A DNA stretch of 64,000 bases from Phenylobacterium conjunctum (GTDB lineage: Bacteria; Pseudomonadota; Alphaproteobacteria; Caulobacterales; Caulobacteraceae), in the NCBI RefSeq assembly GCF_042679085.1, contig NZ_JBHTLQ010000018.1, forward strand, positions 15,396 through 79,395, in the 5' to 3' direction. A model generated the notes under the pieces. It made no database searches. It had not been told where the DNA came from and saw nothing but the letters and a program-made list of their open reading frames with translations. Shown in pieces: positions 49,141-56,002 of the stretch. Positions within the stretch are counted from its first letter, which is position 1; every line of letters starts with the position of its first letter. A program made the translations under genes and the position numbers.

Positions 49141-50310
49141 TCAGCTCGCGGCGCGGGACAGCTCCCGCGCCCGGGCCAGCCGCTCGATCCCGGCGTCCAG
49201 GGTCTCGTCGCGCTTGGCGAAGCACAGGCGCATGATGGTGGTCACCGGCTCCTCCTCGTAGAGGGCCGAGACGGGGATGGCGGCGACGCCGGCCTCCTTC
49301 ACGGCTCTCAGGCAAAAGGCCCGGTCCGGCTCCATCACGCCGGAGGCCGGCAGGTCCACGTTCAGGAAATAGGTCCCCGACGAGGGCAGGACGACAAAGC
49401 CCTCCCGCGTCAGGCCCGCCGCCAACCGGTCCCGTGACCGCTGCAGGTCGCGGGGCATGGCGCTGAACCACTGGCCGGGATTGTCCAGGCCATAGGCCAC
49501 CGCGCCCTGCAGGTTCGGCGGGGTGGTGAAGGTCAGGAACTGGTGGGCCCGCGACAGGCCGTGGGTCAGAGCCGGCGCCGCCATCAGGAAGCCGACCTTC
49601 CAGCCGGTCAGGCCGAACATCTTGCCGGCCGAGCCCACCTTCACCGTCCGCTCGCGCATGCCGGGCAGGGCCATCAACGGCGTATGGGTCAGGCCGTCGA
49701 ACACCACCTGTTCCCAGACCTCGTCGCAGATGGCGATCAGGTCCCGCTCCACGCAGATCTGCGCCAGCAGGGCCAGGTCTTCCGCCGAGGCCACCGTGCC
49801 GGCCGGATTGAGCGGGTTGTTCAGGACGACCAGACGGGTCTTCTCGCTCAGCTGCGCCTCGATCATCGCCCGGTCAAAGCGCCAGTGCGGCGGCGACAGA
49901 CGGACCAGCTTGGGCACGCCGCCGGCCCGCCGGATCAGTGGCAGATAGGCGTCATAGACCGGCTGGAACACCACCACCTCATCGCCCGGCTCCACCAGGG
50001 CCAGGAAGGCCGCCGCCAGGGCCTCGGTGGCGCCGGAGGTGACGGTGACCTCGCTTCTCCAGTCCAGGTCGAGGCCTTGGGTGCGCTGGTAGTGGGCGGC
50101 GACCGCCTGGCGCAGTTCCGGCAGGCCGGCCATGGGCGGGTACTGGTTGTAGCCGTTCAGCACCAGGTCGGCGGCCTTGGCCCGGATCGCCTCCGGACCG
50201 GGATCATCGGGAAAGCCCTGGCCCAGATTTATGGCGCCCAGCTCACGCGCGAGGCCGCTCATCTCCTCAAAGACCGTGGTGGGCATGTGGGCGAAGACGG
50301 GATGGACCAT
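49141..50310 (-). CDS. Class I/II aminotransferase, kynurenine/methionine aminotransferase type
   Basis: PLP enzyme of 389 residues of the aspartate aminotransferase fold. The start PTTVFEEMSGLARELGAINLGQGFPDDPGPE is typical of YbdL/KAT enzymes; the PLP lysine is Lys230 in SAGKMFGLTGWKVG, with NNPLNPAG and DEVWEQVVFDG further cofactor motifs. Typical donors are methionine, glutamine, kynurenine or aromatic amino acids; the exact one is not determined. Converges with the SDR gene (6 bp apart) and is divergent from the GNAT gene at 50350. Confidence 0.9.
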   Translation of the reverse strand: MVHPVFAHMPTTVFEEMSGLARELGAINLGQGFPDDPGPEAIRAKAADLVLNGYNQYPPMAGLPELRQAVAAHYQRTQGLDLDWRSEVTVTSGATEALAAAFLALVEPGDEVVVFQPVYDAYLPLIRRAGGVPKLVRLSPPHWRFDRAMIEAQLSEKTRLVVLNNPLNPAGTVASAEDLALLAQICVERDLIAICDEVWEQVVFDGLTHTPLMALPGMRERTVKVGSAGKMFGLTGWKVGFLMAAPALTHGLSRAHQFLTFTTPPNLQGAVAYGLDNPGQWFSAMPRDLQRSRDRLAAGLTREGFVVLPSSGTYFLNVDLPASGVMEPDRAFCLRAVKEAGVAAIPVSALYEEEPVTTIMRLCFAKRDETLDAGIERLARARELSRAAS

Positions 50311-50349
50311 GGCCCTTGCCTAGCACAGCTTGGGGTCCAAGATGGAGCC

Positions 50350-50802
50350 ATGCGGATCATCGATTTCGAGCCCCGGCACACCGACGCCTGGAAGACCCTC
50401 AACGAGGCCTGGATCGCCAAGCACTTCAGCCTCGAGCCCAAGGATCGCGAGGTGCTCGATCATCCCCAGGCCAACATCCTGGACAAGGGCGGCCACATCT
50501 TCATGGCCGAGCTGGACGGCGAGCCGGTGGGCTGCGTGGCCCTGCTGCCCCTGGCGGACGGTGGGTTCGAGGTGGGCAAGATGACGGTCAGCGAGGCCGC
50601 GCGGGGAACCGGGCTCGGCCGGCGGCTGATGGAGGCCTGCATCGCCAAGGCCAAGGCCCTGGGCGCGCCGCGGCTCTATCTGGAGACCAACGCCAGCCTG
50701 GCGCCCGCGCTCAGCCTCTATCGCTCGGTGGGCTTCGTCCACCTGCCGCCCCGGCCCACGCCCTATGCCCGCGCCGATGTGTGGATGGAGCTGAAGCTCT
50801 AG
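50350..50802 (+). CDS. GNAT family N-acetyltransferase
   Basis: A 150-residue acetyltransferase. Motif A with the acetyl-CoA pyrophosphate loop is GKMTVSEAARGTGLGRRLMEACIAKA (split about residue 85-105), followed by LYLETNASLAPALSLYRSVGF, the usual motif B/C end. Substrate unknown. Start at MRIIDFEPRH, with ATGGAG upstream. Its stop codon overlaps the convergent response regulator stop by 4 bp. Confidence 0.87.
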   Translation: MRIIDFEPRHTDAWKTLNEAWIAKHFSLEPKDREVLDHPQANILDKGGHIFMAELDGEPVGCVALLPLADGGFEVGKMTVSEAARGTGLGRRLMEACIAKAKALGAPRLYLETNASLAPALSLYRSVGFVHLPPRPTPYARADVWMELKL

Positions 50803-51152
50803 GCCAGCTCGCGCAGGGCGTCGTCCAGGGTGCGGCGGGTGACCGGCTTGCCCAGGAAGCCCAGGGGCTGGATCGTCTGCATGGCCTTGCGGAAGTCCTC
50901 GGTGATCGAGCCGGAGACAAACAGGGAGCGCACGCCCAGCTCGTCATAGAGCTTGCGCGCCAGCGTGCCGCCATCGGTGTTGCGGGCCAGGCGGATGTCC
51001 ACAAGGGCCACGTCCGGGCGGCCGACGGCGGCGAGGTCCCAGGCGGTGCAGGCGTCCGCGGCCTCGGCCACCACCTCGTGCCCCATCTCCTCCAGCAAGC
51101 CCACCATATCGAGGGCGATGAGCGCATCGTCCTCGACCACCAAGATCCGCAT
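50799..51152 (-). CDS. Single-domain response regulator
   Basis: A 117-residue receiver domain without an output domain. The phosphoacceptor is Asp52 in ALVDIRLARNTDG, with acidic pair ED in VVEDDALIALDM, Ser near 81 in FVSGSI and Lys102 in FLGKPV. Start at ATG 51152; a TTG two codons upstream is an alternative. The histidine kinase gene lies upstream on the same strand, so the two make a two-component pair. A single receiver may act as a phosphate sink or a shuttle to another protein. A 52-bp repeat lies in the gap. Confidence 0.85.
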   Translation of the reverse strand: MRILVVEDDALIALDMVGLLEEMGHEVVAEAADACTAWDLAAVGRPDVALVDIRLARNTDGGTLARKLYDELGVRSLFVSGSITEDFRKAMQTIQPLGFLGKPVTRRTLDDALRELA

Positions 51153-51182
51153 CTTCAACTCCCAGAGCCCTATTCAAAAAGT

Positions 51183-51234
51183 TAGAGCGTGATGGTCGCC
51201 GAAACCGGAATCCACGTTCGGCTATCACGCTCTA
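51183..51234. repeat. Palindromic intergenic repeat, family D
   Basis: A 52-bp element with perfect 11-bp terminal arms, TAGAGCGTGAT and ATCACGCTCTA, between the kinase and response regulator genes. The right arm supplies the last codons (AGA GCG) and the TGA stop of the kinase gene. It can form a stable hairpin in the shared mRNA, which may affect the kinase/regulator ratio. Confidence 0.75.
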
Positions 51235-51899
51235 GGGAAGACGACGGCCAGGCTGGCGCCGGTCTTCGTCGGCTCGACGACAAGACGGCCCTGCAGCTGC
51301 CGCGCCAGGGCGTCGACGGCCCGCAGGCCCAGGCTTGTCCGGCTCCGCGGCGCCAGGCCTGCGGGCAGGCCCGGGCCGTCGTCCGACACGCTTAAGCGAT
51401 AGTCCCCGCCCTCGGTTCCCAGAACGACGCGGATTCGTCCCGGCCGCCCCGCCGGGCAGCCGTGCTTGAGGGCGTTGGTGACGAGCTCGTTGAGGATCAG
51501 GGCCAGGGGCGTCGCCTGGCGGGCGTCCAGCCAGACCGAGATCACCTCGGTCTCCAGGGCGACATCATCGCGGCCGGCGGCCCCGATCAGGTCCCGCGCC
51601 AGGGTGCGGGTGTAGAGGCCGGCGTCGAAGTCGCCCTGGTCCTCGCGGACCCGATAGGTCTGCTCATGGGCCCGACCCACCGCCATGATCCGGCCCAGGG
51701 TGGTGTCCAGCGCCTGGCGCGTCGCGGGGTCCGTGGCGGCGCGCGCCTGCAATCGCACCAGGCTGGCGACCTGCTGCAGGGCGTTCTTCACCCGGTGGTT
51801 CACTTCATCGATCAGCGCAGCCTGATCGTCGAGCCCGGCGCGGGCCGGAGGCTCTGCGCGGTCCGATCCTTGAGGGTCAATCGGATCCGCGCCTGTCAT
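51225..51899 (-). CDS. Sensor histidine kinase, HisKA_2 type
   Basis: A 224-residue soluble kinase. The phosphoacceptor His35 is in EVNHRVKNALQQVASLVRLQ, the HisKA_2 pattern; the ATP-binding part has the N-box LILNELVTNALKHG, the G-box SDDGPGLPAGL and TSLGLRAVDAL. There is no sensor or membrane domain, only a 25-residue Pro/Ala-rich N-terminus, so the signal must come through another protein. The stop codon falls inside the family D repeat. Partner is the single-domain regulator downstream. Confidence 0.87.
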   Translation of the reverse strand: MTGADPIDPQGSDRAEPPARAGLDDQAALIDEVNHRVKNALQQVASLVRLQARAATDPATRQALDTTLGRIMAVGRAHEQTYRVREDQGDFDAGLYTRTLARDLIGAAGRDDVALETEVISVWLDARQATPLALILNELVTNALKHGCPAGRPGRIRVVLGTEGGDYRLSVSDDGPGLPAGLAPRSRTSLGLRAVDALARQLQGRLVVEPTKTGASLAVVFPRA

Positions 51900-51909
51900 G
51901 CCGCCTCGT

Positions 51910-53742
51910 CTAGTCTTCCTTCGAACGCTTCTTGCGGAACGACGGATTGAGCACTTGTTTCCGCAGCCGGATCGATTTCGGCGTCACTTCGACCAGTTCA
52001 TCGTCCTCGATGTAGGCGATGGCCTGTTCCAGGGTCATGCGGCGCGGCGGGGTCAGGCGCACGGCCTCGTCCTTGCCGGAGGCCCGCACGTTGGTCAGCT
52101 GCTTGGCCTTCATCGGGTTGACGTCCAGGTCGTCGGCGCGGCTGTTCTCGCCGATGATCATGCCCTGGTAGGTCTTTTCGCCGGCGCCCACGAACATCAC
52201 GCCGCGCTCTTCCAGGTTCCACAGGGCGTAGGCCGCCGTTTCCCCGTCGGAGTTGGAGACCAGCACGCCCTTGCGGCCCTGGTCGATGGGGCCCTTGTAG
52301 CCTTCGTAATGGCTGAACACGCGGTTCAGCACGCCGGAGCCGCGGGTGTCGGTCAGGAACTCGCCCTGGTAGCCGATCAGCGACCGCGACGGGGCCATCA
52401 GGCTGATCCGGGTCTTGCCGGCGCCGGAGGGGCCCATGTCCTTCAGCTCGGCCTTACGGGCCGACAGCTTCTCGATGACCACGCCGGTGAACTCGTCGTC
52501 GACGTCGATCATGACGTCCTCGATGGGCTCCAGCCGCTCACCGGTCTCCTCGTCCTTCTGGAACACCACCCGCGGGCGGCTGATGGAGACTTCGAAGCCC
52601 TCGCGGCGCATGCCTTCGATGAGCACGCCCAGCTGCAGTTCGCCGCGGCCGGCCACTTCGAAGGCGTCCTTGTCGGCGCTTTCGGTGACGCGGATGGCGA
52701 CGTTGGACTCGGCTTCCTTCAAGAGGCGGTCGCGGATCACGCGGCTCTGCACCTTGTCGCCTTCGCGGCCGGCCAGCGGGCTGTCATTGACCGAGACGGT
52801 CATGGAGATGGTCGGCGGGTCGATCGGCTGGGCGGGGAGGGCGTCGGTGACCTCCAGGGCGCACAGGGTGTCGGCCACGGTGGCCTTGGACAGGCCCGCG
52901 ATGGCGACGATGTCGCCGGCCTCGGCGTCGTCGATCGGCTGGCGCTTCAGGCCGCGGAAGGCCAGCACCTTGGTGATGCGGCCGCGTTCGATTTCCTTGC
53001 CCTCGCGCGACAGGGCCTTGATCGCCATGCCGGGCACGGCCTTGCCGGACTCGATGCGGCCGGTGAGCAGGCGGCCCAGGAAGGGGTCGCTTTCGATCAG
53101 CACCGACAGGATCTGGAAGGGCTCGTCCTTGCGGGCCTCGGCCTTCGGCGGCGGCACGTGGTCGACGATCAGGTCGAACAGCGGGGCCAGGTTGTCGTTG
53201 GGCTTGGCCATGTCCAGGGTGGCCCAGCCGTTCTTGCCCGAGGCGTAGATGTGCGGGAAGTCCAGCTGCTCGTCCGTCGCGCCCATGGCGGCGAACAGGT
53301 CGAAGGCCTCATTCAGCACCCGGTCGGGATCGGCGTGCGGCCGGTCGACCTTGTTCAGGCACAGGATGGGACGCAGGCCCATCTTCAGCGCCTTGCCCAG
53401 CACGAACTTGGTCTGGGGCATGACGCCTTCTTCGGCGTCCACCAGCAGGACGCAGCCGTCCACCATCCCCAGGATCCGCTCCACCTCGCCGCCGAAGTCG
53501 GCGTGGCCGGGGGTGTCGATGATGTTGACGCGGGTTTCGCCCGCCTTGCCGCTCCAAAGCACGCTGGTGCACTTGGCCAGGATGGTGATCCCGCGCTCGC
53601 GCTCCTGGTCGTTGGAGTCCATGGCGCGCTCCACAGTCGCCTCATTGGCGCGGAAGACGCCGGACTGGGCGAGGAGCTGGTCGACGAGGGTCGTCTTACC
53701 GTGGTCGACGTGGGCGATGATGGCGATATTGCGGAGCGACAT
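51910..53742 (-). CDS. typA: Ribosome-associated GTPase TypA/BipA
   Basis: Translational GTPase of 610 residues, needed for ribosome assembly or function under stress and cold. The G motifs are AHVDHGKTT (G1), RGITI (G2), DTPGHADF (G3) and NKVDRP (G4); domains II, III and V and the BipA-specific C-terminus (to about 610, ending in a Lys/Arg-rich tail NPSFRKKRSKED) follow. GLRDM- and PSGAGKTRISLMAPSRSLIGYQGEFLTDTRG are characteristic. Start at MSLRNIAIIAHVDHG. Its upstream region faces a candidate small RNA. Confidence 0.96.
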   Translation of the reverse strand: MSLRNIAIIAHVDHGKTTLVDQLLAQSGVFRANEATVERAMDSNDQERERGITILAKCTSVLWSGKAGETRVNIIDTPGHADFGGEVERILGMVDGCVLLVDAEEGVMPQTKFVLGKALKMGLRPILCLNKVDRPHADPDRVLNEAFDLFAAMGATDEQLDFPHIYASGKNGWATLDMAKPNDNLAPLFDLIVDHVPPPKAEARKDEPFQILSVLIESDPFLGRLLTGRIESGKAVPGMAIKALSREGKEIERGRITKVLAFRGLKRQPIDDAEAGDIVAIAGLSKATVADTLCALEVTDALPAQPIDPPTISMTVSVNDSPLAGREGDKVQSRVIRDRLLKEAESNVAIRVTESADKDAFEVAGRGELQLGVLIEGMRREGFEVSISRPRVVFQKDEETGERLEPIEDVMIDVDDEFTGVVIEKLSARKAELKDMGPSGAGKTRISLMAPSRSLIGYQGEFLTDTRGSGVLNRVFSHYEGYKGPIDQGRKGVLVSNSDGETAAYALWNLEERGVMFVGAGEKTYQGMIIGENSRADDLDVNPMKAKQLTNVRASGKDEAVRLTPPRRMTLEQAIAYIEDDELVEVTPKSIRLRKQVLNPSFRKKRSKED

Positions 53743-53950
53743 TTAAATCTTATCTCGGAGAGGGCGCGCGCTTGTAGTTGAGCGCGCAACTTTAGGCCAG
53801 CGGCTTATTGGATCTGCGACAGCGGGTCTATGTCGCGCATTGTGCGCCGCAGCATGAAAGCGACGGCCCCCTATCTGCCTTCAAAGGGTTGATTACGCAA
53901 GGGAACCGGAATTTTTGGGGCATCTTTTCGCACCTGCGACGTTTTTGCCC

Positions 53951-53979
53951 TTGTGGTTTTGTGCGCCGCACCGTATATC
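53951..53979 (+). promoter_or_regulatory. Candidate sigma-70 promoter
   Basis: TTGTGG (53951-53956) and TATATC (53974-53979), separated by exactly 17 bp, upstream of a double-hairpin and terminator. A start near 53986 is predicted. Confidence 0.6.
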
Positions 53980-53985
53980 AGTCCT

Positions 53986-54066
53986 GTGAGGCGTCGCTGA
54001 CGCCTCTGCCCTTCCTGGGCGTTTCCTCCCTAATGAACTGGCCGGGCCTTGTGCCCGGCTTTTTTC
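53986..54066 (+). ncRNA. Candidate small RNA with intrinsic terminator
   Basis: From about 53986 an approximately 80-nt transcript would hold hairpin 1, GAGGCGTC-GCT-GACGCCTC (53988-54006), hairpin 2, GCCC-TTCCT-GGGC (54008-54020), a single-stranded linker with TTTCCTCCCTAATGAACT (54022-54039) and a terminator, GCCGGGC-CTTGT-GCCCGGC (54041-54059) plus TTTTTT (54060-54065). No sizeable coding frame fits. CCTCCC in an open linker resembles an anti-Shine-Dalgarno seed that could block ribosome binding on target mRNAs. It lies on the strand opposite typA and the amidohydrolase. The family is not recognised; a trans-acting RNA is an inference. Confidence 0.6.
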
Positions 54067-54113
54067 TTGCGCGCTATCCTGCGGAAGAAGAGCGGAAACC
54101 GGTTACCGTCCGG

Positions 54114-55025
54114 TCAGGCGCCGCGCAGGCCGCTCCAGTCGGCCGCCGCCAGCTCCGCGGTCAGGGCTTCGATATCCGCCTTCAGCCGCGCGAAGCCTGA
54201 GGTGAGCTCCAGGGTCGCCTCGTCCAGATAGAGCGCGCGGTTGATCTCGATCTGCAGGGCGTGGGTGCGCCGCTGCGGCCGGCCATAGTGCTCGGTGGTG
54301 TAGCCGCCAGCATAGGGGGCGTTGCGCGCCACCCGGTAGCCCATGGCCTCCAGCGCCTTCTCCACGCTGCGCGTCACCACCGGCGAGCACGAGGCGCCGT
54401 AGCGGTCGCCCAGCACCATGTCGCAAGGCCCGTCCCGGCCGCCCACCTTCGCCGCCGCCGCCGGCATGGAGTGCCAGTCGATCAGGATCGCCATGCCATG
54501 CGCCGCATGCGCCTCGCCCAGCAGTCGGGCCAGGGCGGCGTGATAGGGGCCGTGCGCACCCTCAATCCGCGCCCGCGCCTCGGCGAAGGTCAGCTTGCGG
54601 TCATAGATCTCCAGGCCTTCGGAGACCACGCGGGCGATGGCTCCCAGCCCCGCCTGCACCCGCGCCGACCGCGCCCTGGCGAAGTCCGGCAGCTCGTCGG
54701 CGAACATGGACGGGTCCAGTTCGAAGGGCTCGCGGTTCACATCTATATAGGCGCGCGCGAGGCGGGCGGTGATCAGGGTGCAGCCAAGCTCCGGCGCGGC
54801 GGCCACCAGCTCGTCCACATAGGCGTCTTCCGAACGGCGGATCGCCACCCCGTCCAGGGCGGCGTCCATGTCTTCCGGATAGAGCCGGCCGGAATGGGGC
54901 GAGGCGAACACCAGGGGCGTGGGCGGCGGCTGGTCCAACCCGCCGGCGCGCCGGATCTCAAAGGCCGGCTGCGACCAGGCGACCGGGCTGGTGTCCGAAT
55001 GGGGGGCGGGCTGCCAGCGATTCAT
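54114..55025 (-). CDS. N-formylglutamate amidohydrolase
   Basis: Zinc amidohydrolase of 303 residues that releases glutamate and formate in histidine degradation, or acts on related N-formyl compounds. Motifs: PLVFASPHSGRLYPEDM, ITARLARAYIDVNREPFELDPSMF, ILIDWHSMPA and LQIEINRALYLDEATLE; the His/Glu residues are zinc ligands. No hut genes are next to it, so the role may be broader. The start is uncertain: ATG 55025 or 55034. It is on the minus strand, 129 bp from the divergent cpdR start. Confidence 0.88.
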   Translation of the reverse strand: MNRWQPAPHSDTSPVAWSQPAFEIRRAGGLDQPPPTPLVFASPHSGRLYPEDMDAALDGVAIRRSEDAYVDELVAAAPELGCTLITARLARAYIDVNREPFELDPSMFADELPDFARARSARVQAGLGAIARVVSEGLEIYDRKLTFAEARARIEGAHGPYHAALARLLGEAHAAHGMAILIDWHSMPAAAAKVGGRDGPCDMVLGDRYGASCSPVVTRSVEKALEAMGYRVARNAPYAGGYTTEHYGRPQRRTHALQIEINRALYLDEATLELTSGFARLKADIEALTAELAAADWSGLRGA

Positions 55026-55154
55026 CCGCCGCATAAGAGGATCGAAGCCCCGGCCGGTCAAACGGATCGGCGCCGCGCGCCCGCAAAGGTTCATCGCGGG
55101 TTTACGTCTGGGGCGCTAAGGTGTGCGGCCTGTTCACTGACGAGCCGAGCCCTC

Positions 55155-55514
55155 ATGCCCCGTATCCTCCTGGCTGAAGACGACGATTCCCTGCGCGGCT
55201 TCCTGACCCGCGCCCTGGAGCGCGCCGGCTACGAGGTCACCTCCTGCGCCGACGGCGACGAGGCCGCCGCCGTGCTCGACCAGCCCTGGGACCTGCTGCT
55301 CACCGACATCGTCATGCCCGGCATGGACGGTATCGAGGTGGCCCGCCTGGCCGCCCAGAAGCATCCGGGTCTGCGCATCATGTTCATCACCGGCTTCGCC
55401 GCCGTCGCCCTGGCCGCCGGCGAAAGCGGCCCGCCCGGCGCCAAGGTCCTGTCCAAGCCCATCCACCTGCGCGAGATCGTGACCGAGGTGGAAAAGATGA
55501 TGGCGGCGGCCTGA
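55155..55514 (+). CDS. cpdR: Cell-cycle response regulator CpdR
   Basis: Single-domain receiver of 119 residues. The phosphoacceptor is Asp51 in LLLTDIVMPGMDGIE, the same number as in Caulobacter; Lys101 is in KVLSKPIHLREIV and the C-terminus is EVEKMMAAA. The protein has the CpdR-typical FITGFAAVALAAGESGP loop. In Caulobacter CpdR unphosphorylated at Asp51 primes ClpXP for CtrA and other substrates and moves ClpXP to the pole; the CckA-ChpT relay phosphorylates it. No relay genes are next to it. This is one of the best taxon markers of the window. Start at MPRILLAEDD. Confidence 0.92.
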   Translation: MPRILLAEDDDSLRGFLTRALERAGYEVTSCADGDEAAAVLDQPWDLLLTDIVMPGMDGIEVARLAAQKHPGLRIMFITGFAAVALAAGESGPPGAKVLSKPIHLREIVTEVEKMMAAA

Positions 55515-55594
55515 AAAGAGCGGTCTTCCCCGCTTGCCTAAGGGGTTAGGCGCCGTTATACACCCCGCCTCTCGTTCCCCTCGGGGATCCGGTC

Positions 55595-55669
<75 letters not shown>

Positions 55670-56002
55670 TTCCCCGCCCTCGGGGACGACCCATTTCCCG
55701 ACAATCTGCCGCCGCCGCATCTGCCCTTACGGCATGATTCTGCGCGCGATCTAGCGAGGTCGAACAGCCCCGCACCCCTTGTCCGGCCTGGATTTGCCCA
55801 GCTTCTGGGCGATCCTGGGTTAGCGTTGATAACTAATCGCAGAACACTGTTGCGCGAACGCTGCACTTTCACAGCTTTGCTTCACCCTTGTAACAAAACG
55901 CTTCGCGGCCCTACGTAAGTCGCGGTCTCCTTTGACTCCCACGGCCCGACCCCTCGCGTCAGATCGAGTGCGGCGGAGCCGAGGAAGGGGAGGAAACCTT
56001 CA
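55670..56002. other. 333-bp upstream region of TonB-dependent receptor
   Basis: Between tRNA-Val and the receptor gene. A small hairpin CCCCG-CCCT-CGGGG (55672-55685) follows the tRNA without a T-run. A weak promoter pair may be TTGTAA near 55890 and TACGTA near 55914. A strong ribosome-binding site, GGGGAGGAAACC, precedes the receptor start. No gene seen. Confidence 0.5.

Noticed and set aside
51898..53781. A 627-residue frame opposite typA
   Set aside because: typA has all four GTPase motifs and normal length; the antisense frame has no motif.
54041..54065. GCCGGGC/GCCCGGC hairpin with T-run as terminator of typA or the amidohydrolase
   Set aside because: The T-run is on the plus strand while both neighbours are on the minus strand, so it cannot end either; it was assigned to the small RNA candidate.
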